Positions 44,937 to 54,572 of a stretch of DNA of 64,000 nt are shown here, one piece after another. Origin of the DNA: Betaproteobacteria bacterium. GTDB lineage: Bacteria; Pseudomonadota; Gammaproteobacteria; Burkholderiales; Sulfuricellaceae. Below the pieces are notes generated by a model. The model made no database searches, was not told the DNA's origin, and saw only the letters and a program-made list of their open reading frames with translations. How positions within the stretch are numbered: the first letter of the stretch is position 1; each line of letters begins with the position of its first letter. The position numbers and the translations under genes were made by a program. The DNA lies in NCBI GenBank assembly GCA_021373185.1, contig JAJFTF010000051.1, positions 101,957-165,956 on the forward strand, given 5' to 3'.

Positions 44937-45794
44937 TTAGAAGCTCAGGTAAGCTTGGGTGATTTGTTTGCCCCATAGCAGGGCGATCAAGCCGCCGCCT
45001 GCGAGATAGGGGCCGAAAGGGATGGGGGCCTGGCGGCCATGGCCGGCGAACAGGATCAGCGAAATCCCGACTGTTGCACCAACCAGCGATGAAAGCATGA
45101 TGACCAGCGGCAGTATCTGCCAGCCCAGCCATGCGCCGATGGCGGCAAGCAGTTTGAAATCGCCGTAGCCCATGCCCTCTTTCTTTGCGATCAGCTTGAA
45201 CATCCAGTAGATGCTCCAGAGTGCCAGGTAGCCAGCTACTGCACCGATCAGGGCGGAGTCGAGGCTGGTGAACAGGTTGTTGAGGTTAAACAACAGGCCG
45301 AGCCAGATCAGAGGTTGGGTGATGCTGTCCGGCAGCAACTGGGTGTCGAAGTCGATGAAAGTGAGGGCGATTAGCGTCCAGGTGAATAACAGGGCGGCCA
45401 GGGTGATAGCCCCAAAGCCGAAATGCCAGGCGACGAGACCGCTAAGCAGGCCGCTCAGGGCTTCAATGATCGGGTAGCGCGGGCTGATCGGCGCGCGGCA
45501 ATGGCTGCAATGGCCGTGCAGAACCAGCCAGGAAAGCACCGGTATATTTTCCCATGCGCGTATCTGGTGGCCGCAAGACGGGCAGGCCGAGCGCGGGATG
45601 ATCAGGTTGTAGGATGCGGCGGGCGGGGGAGCTTCTTCATTTCTCAGCTCGCTGCATTGCGTGTGCCACTCGCGCTCCATCATTTTTGGCAGTCGATGGA
45701 TGACGACGTTGAGAAAGCTGCCCACGAGCAGGCCGAGAACGGTTGCCGTGCCGGCAAAAAATATCGGGGAGGATTGCAAGGTATCGAAAAACAT
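44937..45794 (-). CDS. pilD: type IV prepilin peptidase
   Basis: The 285-residue membrane enzyme cleaves and N-methylates prepilins. It has the N-terminal cytoplasmic zinc site with two C-x-x-C pairs (CPSCG and CSHCR), the catalytic aspartates in FIDFDTQLLPDSIT and GYGDFKLLAAIG, and about eight membrane helices. It lies between coaE and pilC as usual. Confidence 0.95.
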   Translation of the reverse strand: MFFDTLQSSPIFFAGTATVLGLLVGSFLNVVIHRLPKMMEREWHTQCSELRNEEAPPPAASYNLIIPRSACPSCGHQIRAWENIPVLSWLVLHGHCSHCRAPISPRYPIIEALSGLLSGLVAWHFGFGAITLAALLFTWTLIALTFIDFDTQLLPDSITQPLIWLGLLFNLNNLFTSLDSALIGAVAGYLALWSIYWMFKLIAKKEGMGYGDFKLLAAIGAWLGWQILPLVIMLSSLVGATVGISLILFAGHGRQAPIPFGPYLAGGGLIALLWGKQITQAYLSF

Positions 45795-45861
45795 TTGGAG
45801 TCCTGGGTTCTGGTGTAAGAGCAGTCCTTGGCCGCGATAGGCTTATCGCGGCCAGTGCGTG

Positions 45862-47085
45862 TTAGCCAACAGCTGCGCCCATTTTAAAGATGGGGAGGTA
45901 CATGGCGATGACCAGACCGCCGATGATGACGCCCAGAACCGCCATGATGATCGGTTCCATCAGGCTGGAAAGCGCTTCAACGGCATCGTCCACCTCCGCC
46001 TCGTAGAAGTCTGCTACCTTGGAGAGCATGGCGTCCAGTGCGCCGGATTCTTCGCCGATGGCGACCATTTGCAGAACCATGTTGGGGAATAAATTGCTGT
46101 TCTGCATTGCGGTCGTCAAGTTAGTGCCGGTGCTCACTTCGCTCTGGATTTTTTTGGTGGCATCGGAGTACAAGGCGTTGCCGGCGGCGCCGCCGACCGA
46201 GTCCAGTGCTTCGACCAGCGGTACGCCGGCAGCGAACATGGTCGACAGGGTGCGGGTCCAGCGTGCGATGGTGGCCTTTCTGATTACCTCGCCGAAGATC
46301 GGGGCCTGGAGGGAGATTCGATCCATGAAGTATTGCATTTTTTTCGAGCGTTTCCAGGTGTAGAAAAAGAACCACAAGACGCCATAAATGCTACCGAAAA
46401 TCGCCCACCACCAGGCGACAAAGAAATCCGAAATGGACATCACGATCAGCGTCGGGGCGGGCAGGTCGGCGCCGAAGCTGGAGAACAGCTCCTTGAACGC
46501 GGGAACCACGAAAATCATGATGATGGCGGTGATGACGAAAGCCACGACCAGAATGGAAATCGGGTAGAACAGTGCGGACTTGATCTTGCCCTTGATGGCC
46601 TGGATTTTTTCCTTGTAGGTGGCGAGGCGATCCAGCACGGTGTCGATGATGCCGGCCTGCTCGCCGGCGCCGACCAGGTTGCAGTACAGCGTATCGAAAT
46701 ATAGCGGGTATTTGCGAAAGGCCTGGCTCATGCTGCTGCCGGTTTCGATGTCGGATTTGATATCGTTCAACAGCCTTGAAACGGCCATGTTGCTGTGGCC
46801 TTTGCCGACGATGTCGAAGGATTGCAGCAGCGGTACGCCGGCCTTCATCATGGTGGCCAACTGCCGTGTGAACAGGGTAATGTCCTTGTCGGTGACCTTC
46901 TGGCCTTTGTTGAGGCCGCTTTGTTTCTTGACCTTGATCACGTTGATGCCTTGGCGGCGCAGGCTGGTCTTTACCACCGCTTCACCGGGCGCGCGCATCT
47001 CCCCCTTGACCTTTTTGCCTTTTTTGTCGGTGCCTTCCCAGTTGAAGAGGAGATTTTTTACTTCTTCTTTTTTTGCGGTCGCCAT
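45862..47085 (-). CDS. pilC: type IV pilus inner-membrane platform protein PilC
   Basis: The 407-residue protein has two repeats of the GspF/PilC cytoplasmic helical domain with three membrane helices (near 175-200, 220-250 and 380-400) and the motifs GVPLLQSFDIVG, LVGAGEQAGIIDTVL and GEESGALDAMLSKVADFYE. It links the extension ATPase to pilus assembly. It is separated from pilB by only 15 bases. Confidence 0.95.
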   Translation of the reverse strand: MATAKKEEVKNLLFNWEGTDKKGKKVKGEMRAPGEAVVKTSLRRQGINVIKVKKQSGLNKGQKVTDKDITLFTRQLATMMKAGVPLLQSFDIVGKGHSNMAVSRLLNDIKSDIETGSSMSQAFRKYPLYFDTLYCNLVGAGEQAGIIDTVLDRLATYKEKIQAIKGKIKSALFYPISILVVAFVITAIIMIFVVPAFKELFSSFGADLPAPTLIVMSISDFFVAWWWAIFGSIYGVLWFFFYTWKRSKKMQYFMDRISLQAPIFGEVIRKATIARWTRTLSTMFAAGVPLVEALDSVGGAAGNALYSDATKKIQSEVSTGTNLTTAMQNSNLFPNMVLQMVAIGEESGALDAMLSKVADFYEAEVDDAVEALSSLMEPIIMAVLGVIIGGLVIAMYLPIFKMGAAVG

Positions 47086-47100
47086 GGATATCCGTTTCCT

Positions 47101-48822
47101 TTATTCGTTGGTGATGGCTTCGACTTCTTCCAGCGAGGTGAGACCGGCTTTTACTTTGAGCAGGCCGGACTGGCGCAAATCACGCACGCCTTCGCGCTTT
47201 GCCTGGTCGGCGATGTCGTGAGCGGTGCCGTTTTTCATGATGATGCGGCTCATCTCCTCGCTGATCGGCATGACCTGGTAGATGCCGACGCGGCCCTTAT
47301 AGCCGGTGCCCTTGCACAGTTCGCAGCCGACATGGCCGTAAGGCTGCCAACTGCCGTCGAGATCTGTTTCATTATAGCCGGCGCGCAGCAGGGCTTCTTT
47401 GGGAATGTCGATGGGTTGCTTGCACTTGCACAAACGTCTTGCCAGGCGCTGCGCGGTGATCAGGATCACTGCGGAGGCGATGTTGAAGGGGGCGACGCCC
47501 ATGTTCATCAGACGCGTCAGGGTACCCGGCGCATCGTTGGTGTGCAGGGTGGACATGACCATGTGCCCGGTTTGCGCCGCCTTGATGGCGATATCGGCGG
47601 TTTCCAGGTCGCGGATTTCGCCCACCATGATCACGTCCGGGTCCTGGCGCAGGAAAGACTTGAGCGCGGCGGCGAAGGACAGCCCGGCCTTGTCGTTGAC
47701 GTTGACCTGGTTGACGCCGGGCAGGTTGATTTCCGCCGGGTCTTCGGCGGTGGAGATGTTGACGCCCGGTTCGTTCAGAATGTTCAGGCAGGTATAGAGC
47801 GATACCGTTTTTCCGCTGCCGGTCGGCCCCGTTACCAGTACCATGCCATAGGGCCGTTTGACGGCGTTGAGGAGATGTTCTTTCTGCTCCGGCTCGTAGC
47901 CGAGTACATCGACGCCCAGCGTGGCGATCGCCGGATCGAGAATCCGCATCACGATCTTTTCGCCGTACAGGGTGGGCAGCGTGCTGACGCGGAAATCGAT
48001 GGCACGGTTTTTGGACAGCACCAGCTTCATGCGCCCATCCTGCGGGATGCGTTTTTCGGAAATGTCGAGCTTGGAGATGACCTTGATGCGGGAGGAGAGC
48101 TTGTCCTTGATCGCCAGCGGCGGCTTGGCGGCCTCGTAGAGGATGCCGTCGAGGCGGTAGCGGATGCGGTAATATTTCTCGTAGGGTTCGAAATGGATGT
48201 CGGAAACGCCGGCGTTGATCGCGTCCAGCAGAATTTTCTGAAGGAAGCGGACAACGGGTGCATCATCGACCTCGGCATCGGCAGCTTCATCTTTCCGCAT
48301 GTCGGTTTCGACATCGGTTTCGGCAAACTCCAGGTCGGAGTCATCCCCCGCCAGGTTTTGCAGCGAAGTGTCGGTTGCCTCGATAATTTTTTCAATCAGC
48401 TTGTCGAGCTTGTCCTCTTCCACCACCACCGGTTCGACAGTGAGGCCGGTATTGAAACGGACGTCATCCAGGGCGCGCAGGTCAGCCGGGTCGGAGACGG
48501 CGATGGACAGGCGGTTGCCGCGTTTTTGCAGGGCCAGTACGTGCCGGCTCTTGATCAGTTTGCTGTCGAGGATGTCATTTGGCAGGGTATCCGCATCGAT
48601 TGCGGCCAGATCCAGCAGGGGGAAGCCGAAGGTTCGCGCGGCGAATTCCGCCACTTCGCGGGAGGTCATTTTCTTGCTGCGCGCCAGTTGCGCGATAAAG
48701 CTGATTTCGTTGATGGCAGCTTGCGACTGAATGGCGTCGGCATCGGCTTCCTGCAGGAGGCTGTTCTGCACCAGTGCGTTGGCCAGTCCGCTAAGCTTGG
48801 TTGAACTCGTTGCAGATGCCAT
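47101..48822 (-). CDS. pilB: type IV pilus extension ATPase PilB
   Basis: The 573-residue ATPase has an N-terminal MshE/GSPII_E N domain and an ATPase core with Walker A GPTGSGKTVSLYT, the Asp box (EDPAEINLPGVNQVNVN), Walker B-like RQDPDVIMVGEIRD, His box GHMVMSTLHTNDAP and four zinc-binding Cys (CKCKQ and CELCKG). It powers pilin polymerisation. No pilA, pilT or pilMNOPQ is in the window, so those are elsewhere. Confidence 0.95.
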   Translation of the reverse strand: MASATSSTKLSGLANALVQNSLLQEADADAIQSQAAINEISFIAQLARSKKMTSREVAEFAARTFGFPLLDLAAIDADTLPNDILDSKLIKSRHVLALQKRGNRLSIAVSDPADLRALDDVRFNTGLTVEPVVVEEDKLDKLIEKIIEATDTSLQNLAGDDSDLEFAETDVETDMRKDEAADAEVDDAPVVRFLQKILLDAINAGVSDIHFEPYEKYYRIRYRLDGILYEAAKPPLAIKDKLSSRIKVISKLDISEKRIPQDGRMKLVLSKNRAIDFRVSTLPTLYGEKIVMRILDPAIATLGVDVLGYEPEQKEHLLNAVKRPYGMVLVTGPTGSGKTVSLYTCLNILNEPGVNISTAEDPAEINLPGVNQVNVNDKAGLSFAAALKSFLRQDPDVIMVGEIRDLETADIAIKAAQTGHMVMSTLHTNDAPGTLTRLMNMGVAPFNIASAVILITAQRLARRLCKCKQPIDIPKEALLRAGYNETDLDGSWQPYGHVGCELCKGTGYKGRVGIYQVMPISEEMSRIIMKNGTAHDIADQAKREGVRDLRQSGLLKVKAGLTSLEEVEAITNE

Positions 48823-48902
48823 CAGGAGTTGCCCGAATTACATGAGGTTGAAAACAGCCCAATAATGCACTTGGCAAATTTTTTTGTAAAGGCGGCGGAA
48901 GC

Positions 48903-50171
48903 CTATTTCGGGGCCGGCGGGGCGGGGAAAATACGCACGACTTTGACGACGCGATCCTGTGTTTTGACGATTTCCAGCAGATGGCCGGCAATTTTGAAGC
49001 TGGTATCGGCGTCCGGGATGTCTTCGAAATATTCGAGCACCAGTCCGTTGAGGGTTTTCGGGCCGTCCAGGGGAAGTTCCAGTTTGAGTTTGCGGTTCAG
49101 GTCGCGTAGCGTGCAACTGCCGTCTACCAGCCAGCTACCGTCATCCTGTGGGTAAATACCACTATGGGTGGTGGGTCGTGCGGCGAATTCGCCGACAATT
49201 TCTTCCAGAATATCCTCCATGCTCACCAGCCCGAGCAGTTCGCCATACTCGTCGACGACCAAGCCGATGTGGTGGCGATTTTCCTGAAAATGCTGAAGTT
49301 GGGAAAGCAGCGAGGTGCCGGCAGGAATGAAGTAAGGCTCGCGGATGATTTCCTGCAGCATTTCGATATTGATCTCGTTATTGCGAACCTGGTGCAGAAC
49401 ATGGCGGAGATGGATCACGCCGGCAATGTTGTCCAGTCTGCCTCGGTAGACCGGCAGGCGGGTGTGGTGGCTGGTGGCAAGCTGTTCACGAATCACTTCC
49501 TCGGCAGCGTCGAGGTCGATCGCTTCGATCTGGTTGCGCGGGATCATGACGTCATCGACCGTAATGTTCTCCAGCTCGAACAGGTTGAGAAAAATACTTT
49601 GGTGTTTTGGCGGAATGTAATGGCTGGCTTCCAGCACCAAGGTGCGTAGTTCTTCCATATTGAGGCGAGTATCGACCGTGGTCGGCTTGAGTCTTAATAT
49701 CCAAAGCAGCAGGTTGACGAACAGGTTGATGAACCATACCACCGGATAAAACAGCTTGAGCAATGGTGTGAGAACGTAGCTGGAAGGGATTGCAATGCGT
49801 TCCGGGTAAGCTGCACCCAACACTTTCGGTGTTATTTCGCTGAATACCAGGATGAAGAAGGTGACGGCAAGCGTGCCCAATGTTAATGACCATTCGCTGT
49901 CGCCAAATAGCCTGATGGCGATAACGGTGACCAGTGCCGCGGCCGCCGCATTCAGCAGGTTGTTGCCGAGCAGAATGATGCCGAGCAGTTTGTCGGTTTT
50001 TTCCAGTAATTGGAGAGTCAGCTTGGCGCCGCGATGACCGCGCATCGCCAGATGTTTTAGGCGATAACGGTTGAGCGCCATCATGCTGGTTTCGGCAATG
50101 GAGAAGAATCCGGAAACGATCAGGATCAGTGCCAGGGCGGTCAGCAGGATACTTAGTGGAGTTTCATCCAA
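48903..50171 (-). CDS. CNNM/CBS/CorC_HlyC family membrane protein
   Basis: The 422-residue protein has an N-terminal CNNM domain (three to four helices; ETSMMALNRYRLKHLA and GIILLGNNLLN), a pair of CBS domains (about 215-335; VDDVMIPRNQIEAID) and a C-terminal CorC_HlyC domain (GSWLVDGSCTLRDLNRKL). Relatives take part in magnesium or cobalt efflux/resistance, with ligand often unproven. It follows the CcsA-like gene after 24 bases, the typical arrangement in betaproteobacteria. Confidence 0.9.
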   Translation of the reverse strand: MDETPLSILLTALALILIVSGFFSIAETSMMALNRYRLKHLAMRGHRGAKLTLQLLEKTDKLLGIILLGNNLLNAAAAALVTVIAIRLFGDSEWSLTLGTLAVTFFILVFSEITPKVLGAAYPERIAIPSSYVLTPLLKLFYPVVWFINLFVNLLLWILRLKPTTVDTRLNMEELRTLVLEASHYIPPKHQSIFLNLFELENITVDDVMIPRNQIEAIDLDAAEEVIREQLATSHHTRLPVYRGRLDNIAGVIHLRHVLHQVRNNEINIEMLQEIIREPYFIPAGTSLLSQLQHFQENRHHIGLVVDEYGELLGLVSMEDILEEIVGEFAARPTTHSGIYPQDDGSWLVDGSCTLRDLNRKLKLELPLDGPKTLNGLVLEYFEDIPDADTSFKIAGHLLEIVKTQDRVVKVVRIFPAPPAPK

Positions 50172-50195
50172 GAGGGCGAACCTTCGCGAGGGTGC

Positions 50196-51023
50196 TCAAC
50201 GGTGCAGAATGATTTCCAGCACGAATTTGCTGCCGATATAAGCCAGCAGCAGCATGGCGAAACCGGCGAGCGTCCAGCGGATGGCGGTGCGACCGCGCCA
50301 GCCGTAGATCTGCCTGCCGCCCAGCAGTGCGGCGTAAATGCCCCATGACAGCAGGGCGAACAGCGATTTGTGGCTGAACTGCAGCGGCTTGTGGAACATC
50401 TCCTCGGAGAACAGCACGCCGCTGAGTATCGACAGGGTGAGCAGCACGAAGCCGACGGTGATGATGCGAAACAGCAGCGACTCCATCGCCAGCAGCGGCG
50501 GCAGTTTGCCCAGGATGTGCGACAGCGCGTGGCCGTGCAGGCGACGCTCGGCGAAGGCCATCAGCACCGCATGCACCGCTGCGATGGTGAACAGGCTGGA
50601 GGCGAGCAGGGAAATCAGCAGGTGAACCTTGAACAGCGGCAGTTCGGTATGCGCAATGGTGTGCGCCTCCGGAAATGCCAGCGGCAGCAGCAGGCAGATT
50701 GCTGCGCCGGGCAATACCAGCGTTTGCAGTCCTTCCATGTTGTAGCGGAAGCTTGCGGCCCAGTAGATCAGCACCGTGAGCCAGGAAATCGCCGATAGGG
50801 CATTGCCGACGCCGAGGTCCAGTCCTGCGCCGGTGAACAAGGTGTGGTAAAGCAGCCAGCCATGCAGTGCGAGCGGTGCCAGTACCGCAAGGCGGCAGGC
50901 TGCGGAAGCCTCGGCGGGATGTTGCGCTATTTCTGCGCCAGTAGGATGCCATACCGAGCGCCAGAAAAGCAGGCCAAGCGCGCTGTACAGCAGGAAACCG
51001 AGGAAATGGAGTGAACCGCTCAT
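50196..51023 (-). CDS. CcsA/YpjD-like cytochrome c assembly family membrane protein
   Basis: The 275-residue protein has eight hydrophobic helices and the CcsA/HemX signature region FSHKSLFALLSWGIYAALLGGRQIYGWRGR near residues 210-240, with conserved His in HLLISLLASSLF. Members may handle heme in cytochrome c biogenesis or act near ffh with unknown role. It is divergent from ffh, with an 86-base shared region. Confidence 0.85.
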   Translation of the reverse strand: MSGSLHFLGFLLYSALGLLFWRSVWHPTGAEIAQHPAEASAACRLAVLAPLALHGWLLYHTLFTGAGLDLGVGNALSAISWLTVLIYWAASFRYNMEGLQTLVLPGAAICLLLPLAFPEAHTIAHTELPLFKVHLLISLLASSLFTIAAVHAVLMAFAERRLHGHALSHILGKLPPLLAMESLLFRIITVGFVLLTLSILSGVLFSEEMFHKPLQFSHKSLFALLSWGIYAALLGGRQIYGWRGRTAIRWTLAGFAMLLLAYIGSKFVLEIILHR

Positions 51024-51051
51024 TGTGTTGTAGAATTGTCGGCTATTTATA
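51023..51051 (+). promoter_or_regulatory. possible ffh promoter in the divergent region
   Basis: TTGTGT (51023-51028) and TTTATA (51046-51051) with 17-base spacing lie about 60 bases before ffh. The match is weak and the -35 box overlaps the start codon of the divergent gene. Confidence 0.3.
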
Positions 51052-51109
51052 CAGCACCAAGTTTACACCATCCGAATCCGGATTAACATTCAGCGGGAAC
51101 TGCGGAGCC

Positions 51110-52456
51110 ATGTTCGACAATCTGACCAATCGCCTTTCCGGCGTAATAAAGACCCTGCGCGGCCAGGCGCGCCTGACCGAAACCAACATTCAGGATGCCT
51201 TGCGCGAAGTACGCGTGGCCTTGCTGGAAGCCGACGTCGCCTTGCCGGTGGTGAAGGATTTCATCGCCCACGTCAAGGAGCGGGCACAGGGCCAGGAGGT
51301 GTTGGCCAGCCTGACGCCGGGCCAAGCGGTAATCGGCATCGTTCATCAGGAAATGACCAAATTGATGGGCGGCCAGCATACCGCGCTCAACTTTGCCACC
51401 CTGCCGCCAGCGGTGATCCTGATGGCCGGTTTGCAAGGCGCGGGCAAGACCACCACCTCGGCCAAGCTGGCCAAATATCTGCGCGAGAACTTAAAGAAGA
51501 AAGTGCTGCTGGCGAGTTGCGACGTTTACCGTCCGGCGGCGATGGAGCAACTGCGCGCTCTGGCGCAGCAGCTCGATACCGATTATTTTGCCGCCGAAGT
51601 GGGGCAAAGCCCGGAACAGATCGCGCTGGCGGCTCGGGATTACGCCGATAAGCATTTCCACGATGTGCTGATCATCGATACCGCTGGCCGCCTGGCGATA
51701 GACGAGGCCATGATGGCCGAGATCAAGCGCCTGCAGGAAGTGCTGAAGCCGATCGAAACCCTGTTCGTGGTGGATGCCATGCAGGGGCAGGACGCGGTCA
51801 ATACCGCCAAGGCCTTCAACGATGCGCTGACCCTGACTGGCGTGGTGCTTACCAAGCTGGACGGCGATGCGCGCGGCGGTGCAGCGCTGTCGGTGCGCCA
51901 TGTCACCGGCAAGCCGATCAAGTTCGCCGGTGTCGGCGAAAAGGTCGATGGGCTCGAAGCATTCCATCCCGAGCGCATGGCTTCGCGCATCCTCGGTATG
52001 GGCGATGTGCTGTCGCTGATCGAAGAGGCCCATCGCGGCGTCGACCAGGAAGAGGCGGTCAAGCTGGCGAAAAAGATCAAATCCGGCAAGGATTTCGATC
52101 TCGAGGACTTCAAGGCGCAATTGCTGCAAATGAAAAAAATGGGCGGCATCGCCTCGCTGATGGACAAGCTGCCGGCGCAAATGGGGCAGGCTGCTGCGGG
52201 CATGGCTGACGACAAGTCGATGAACCGCATCGAGGGCATCATCAATTCGATGACGCCGGGCGAGCGCCGCAACCCGGTCATTCTCAAGGCGTCGCGCAAA
52301 CGGCGTATCGCCGCCGGCGCCGGCGTGCAGGTGCAGGATGTGAACCGCCTGCTCAGCCAGTTTGAGCAAACCCAGAAAATGATGAAAATGGTCTCCAAGG
52401 GCGGTATGGCGAAGATGATGCGGAATATGAAAGGCATGCTGCCCGGCATGCGCTGA
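51110..52456 (+). CDS. ffh: signal recognition particle protein Ffh
   Basis: The 448-residue GTPase has N, G and M domains: MFDNLTNRLSG at the start, G1 GLQGAGKTTTSAKLA, G3 DTAGRLAID, G4 TKLDGDARGGAALS and a methionine-rich M domain with M-K-M-V-S-K-G-G-M-A-K-M-M. It targets membrane proteins co-translationally with 4.5S RNA and FtsY. ATG 51110 is supported by the family start; in-frame sequence from 51011 overlaps the divergent gene. Confidence 0.97.
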   Translation: MFDNLTNRLSGVIKTLRGQARLTETNIQDALREVRVALLEADVALPVVKDFIAHVKERAQGQEVLASLTPGQAVIGIVHQEMTKLMGGQHTALNFATLPPAVILMAGLQGAGKTTTSAKLAKYLRENLKKKVLLASCDVYRPAAMEQLRALAQQLDTDYFAAEVGQSPEQIALAARDYADKHFHDVLIIDTAGRLAIDEAMMAEIKRLQEVLKPIETLFVVDAMQGQDAVNTAKAFNDALTLTGVVLTKLDGDARGGAALSVRHVTGKPIKFAGVGEKVDGLEAFHPERMASRILGMGDVLSLIEEAHRGVDQEEAVKLAKKIKSGKDFDLEDFKAQLLQMKKMGGIASLMDKLPAQMGQAAAGMADDKSMNRIEGIINSMTPGERRNPVILKASRKRRIAAGAGVQVQDVNRLLSQFEQTQKMMKMVSKGGMAKMMRNMKGMLPGMR

Positions 52457-52489
52457 GGCCGGCTTTCTGATTGTCCCGGCAAATGTTTC

Positions 52490-52519
52490 TTGCTTTCTTT
52501 CCAATGCTTAGCGTAAAAT
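52490..52519 (+). promoter_or_regulatory. candidate promoter of the rpsP-rimM-trmD-rplS operon
   Basis: TTGCTT (52490-52495) and TAAAAT (52514-52519) with 18-base spacing precede rpsP by 38 bases, in the AT-rich gap after ffh. It would drive the four-gene operon ending in the terminator after rplS. Confidence 0.5.
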
Positions 52520-52557
52520 CATCGGCTTTTTAGACCGAATTTTGAAGGGTAAAACCA

Positions 52558-52800
52558 ATGGTTGTGATTCGACTTGCCCGTGGCGGCGCCAAGAAGCGCC
52601 CGTTTTTCAACGTTGTTGTAGCCGATTCCCGCAATCGTCGCGATGGCCGTTTCATTGAGCGCGTAGGGTTCTACAACCCAGTCGCGCCAGAAGGTCAGGA
52701 AGCTCTGCGTCTTAACAGCGAGCGTATCGTTTTCTGGCAGTCGAACGGCGCGTTGCTGTCCGACGCCGTGGCCAAGCTCGTCAAGCGCGCTGCTGCCTGA
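52558..52800 (+). CDS. rpsP: 30S ribosomal protein S16
   Basis: The 80-residue protein begins [20 protein letters not shown] and contains [14 protein letters not shown], unmistakable S16. It is the first gene of the conserved operon with rimM, trmD and rplS. AAGGG lies at the proper distance before ATG 52558. Confidence 0.98.
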   Translation: MVVIRLARGGAKKRPFFNVVVADSRNRRDGRFIERVGFYNPVAPEGQEALRLNSERIVFWQSNGALLSDAVAKLVKRAAA

Positions 52801-52807
52801 TTCAGGC

Positions 52808-53335
52808 GTGTCGCTGGACAAGTTGGACGCATCGCCGGCTGAGAATCTGGTGGTGATGGGGCGGATCGCCGCCCCGTTCGGTATTCGCGGCTGGGTCAAA
52901 ATCCAGTCGTTTACCGAAGAATTCGATGGTTTGCTGGATTATCCGGTCTGGCATCTGGGACGCGGCGATCAGTGGCGTGAAATTGCGGTGCTGGAATCGG
53001 AAGTGCATAGCAAGGGCTTGGTCGTCAGGCTGGATGGTTGCAACGACCGCGATTCTGCCGCAGCCCTGAAGGGGCTTGATATCGCTGTGCCGCGTGCGGC
53101 GCTACCGGAGGCGGAAGAAGACGAGTATTACTGGTCCGATTTGATCGGGCTGGAAGTCGTGAATGTACAGGGCGAGGTTCTCGGCAAAGTGTCCGAACTC
53201 CTGGAAACCGGCGCCAACGATGTGCTGGTGGTGCAAGGGGAGCGCGAACACTTGCTCCCGTTCATTGCCCAGGTCATCCTCAAGGTCGATTTGAAGGCAG
53301 GGCGGATCAACGTGGACTGGGGCGCTGATTATTGA
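52808..53335 (+). CDS. rimM: ribosome maturation factor RimM
   Basis: The 175-residue protein has the N-terminal barrel ([22 protein letters not shown]) and the C-terminal PRC-barrel-like part ([22 protein letters not shown]). It assists 16S rRNA processing and 30S head maturation. Translation starts at GTG 52808, seven bases after the rpsP stop. Its stop overlaps the trmD TTG start. Confidence 0.95.
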   Translation: MSLDKLDASPAENLVVMGRIAAPFGIRGWVKIQSFTEEFDGLLDYPVWHLGRGDQWREIAVLESEVHSKGLVVRLDGCNDRDSAAALKGLDIAVPRAALPEAEEDEYYWSDLIGLEVVNVQGEVLGKVSELLETGANDVLVVQGEREHLLPFIAQVILKVDLKAGRINVDWGADY

Positions 53336-54102
53336 ATTTTGACATCGTCACCCTGTTTCCGCAGATGTTCGACGCGATTGGCCAGCATGGCATTACGCGG
53401 CGCGCGCTGGAGCAGGCGCATTACCAGTTGCACTTCTGGAATCCACGAGATTTCACCGAGAACAATTACCGTACGGTCGACGACCGACCTTACGGCGGCG
53501 GGCCAGGCATGGTGATGCTGGCCGAACCGCTGGAAAAAGCGATTCAAGCCGCAAAAGCGCGGCAGCAGCAAGCCGGGGTGGCAAACCCCAGAGTGGTGCA
53601 TCTTTCCCCGCAAGGCCGGGTGCTGACCCACCAGCGAGTGATGGAACTGACCCGTGAACCCGGTCTGGTGCTGTTGGCGAGTCGCTACGAAGGTGTGGAC
53701 GAGCGCTTGTTGCGCAACCACGTCGATGAGGAAATCTCGATCGGCGACTATGTGTTGTCCGGCGGAGAGTTGGCGGCGATGGTGCTGGTCGATGCCATCG
53801 TCAGGCAGTTGCCGGGCGTGCTTGGTGACGCTGAATCGGCAGTACAGGATTCATTTGTGGATGGGCTGCTGGATTGTCCCCACTACACCCGCCCCGAGGT
53901 ATACCAGGGCGAGGCGGTGCCGGATGTGTTGATGTCCGGGCACCATGCGGAAATTCAGCGCTGGCGGTTAAAGCAGGCGTTGGGCAGGACCTGGCTGAGG
54001 CGACCGGATTTATTGGCTGCCCGTCAGTTGACAAAAGAGGAATCCGGGCTGCTGGCTGCATTTCAGGCAGAAAACCAGCAGGAACAGGAATCCGATAAGT
54101 AA
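53332..54102 (+). CDS. trmD: tRNA (guanine37-N1)-methyltransferase
   Basis: The 256-residue enzyme methylates G37 of tRNAs with CNN/UNN anticodons. SPOUT motifs are visible: [46 protein letters not shown] and [17 protein letters not shown] for the knotted SAM site. The start codon is TTG 53332, overlapping the rimM stop by four bases (TTGA). The last 20 residues are Gln/Glu-rich. Confidence 0.97.
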   Translation: MNFDIVTLFPQMFDAIGQHGITRRALEQAHYQLHFWNPRDFTENNYRTVDDRPYGGGPGMVMLAEPLEKAIQAAKARQQQAGVANPRVVHLSPQGRVLTHQRVMELTREPGLVLLASRYEGVDERLLRNHVDEEISIGDYVLSGGELAAMVLVDAIVRQLPGVLGDAESAVQDSFVDGLLDCPHYTRPEVYQGEAVPDVLMSGHHAEIQRWRLKQALGRTWLRRPDLLAARQLTKEESGLLAAFQAENQQEQESDK

Positions 54103-54118
54103 TCATAAGGAGTTTTAA

Positions 54119-54496
54119 ATGGATATCATCAAGCAACTGGAACAAGAAGAAATCGCCCGCCTGGGCAAAACTATCCCCGATTTCGCCCCTGGCGATACGG
54201 TGATCGTCGGCGTCAACGTCGTTGAAGGCACCCGCAAGCGGGTCCAAGTCTTCGAAGGCGTGGTGATTGCCAAGCGCAACAAGGGACTCAACTCCTCCTT
54301 CATCGTTCGCAAGATTTCCAATGGCGAAGGCGTCGAGCGTACTTTCCAGACTTACTCGCCGCAGATCGAGAACGTCGAAGTGAAACGCCGCGGCGATGTG
54401 CGTCGCGCCAAGCTGTATTACCTGCGTGATCGCTCCGGCAAGTCCGCACGTATCAAGGAAAAACTGGTCGCCCGCAAGCCTGCTTCGGCACAGTAA
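54119..54496 (+). CDS. rplS: 50S ribosomal protein L19
   Basis: The 125-residue protein has the L19 features [36 protein letters not shown] and the [17 protein letters not shown] end. AAGGAG precedes ATG 54119 at good spacing. It closes the operon; a strong terminator follows. Confidence 0.98.
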   Translation: MDIIKQLEQEEIARLGKTIPDFAPGDTVIVGVNVVEGTRKRVQVFEGVVIAKRNKGLNSSFIVRKISNGEGVERTFQTYSPQIENVEVKRRGDVRRAKLYYLRDRSGKSARIKEKLVARKPASAQ

Positions 54497-54513
54497 GCGG
54501 TTCCGATTCAAGC

Positions 54514-54549
54514 AAAGGCCACGAGGTTCAACCCTCGTGGCCTTTGTTA
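54514..54549 (+). terminator. intrinsic terminator after rplS
   Basis: AAAGGCCACGAGG (54514-54526) pairs perfectly with 54533-54545 over a six-base loop, followed by a T-rich stretch. Confidence 0.85.
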
Positions 54550-54572
54550 TTTTGATGGGCTAGAATGGCGCC

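Noticed and set aside
46795..48804. 669-codon open frame opposite pilB/pilC
   Set aside because: Spans the complement of two strongly supported pil genes and has no recognisable domain.
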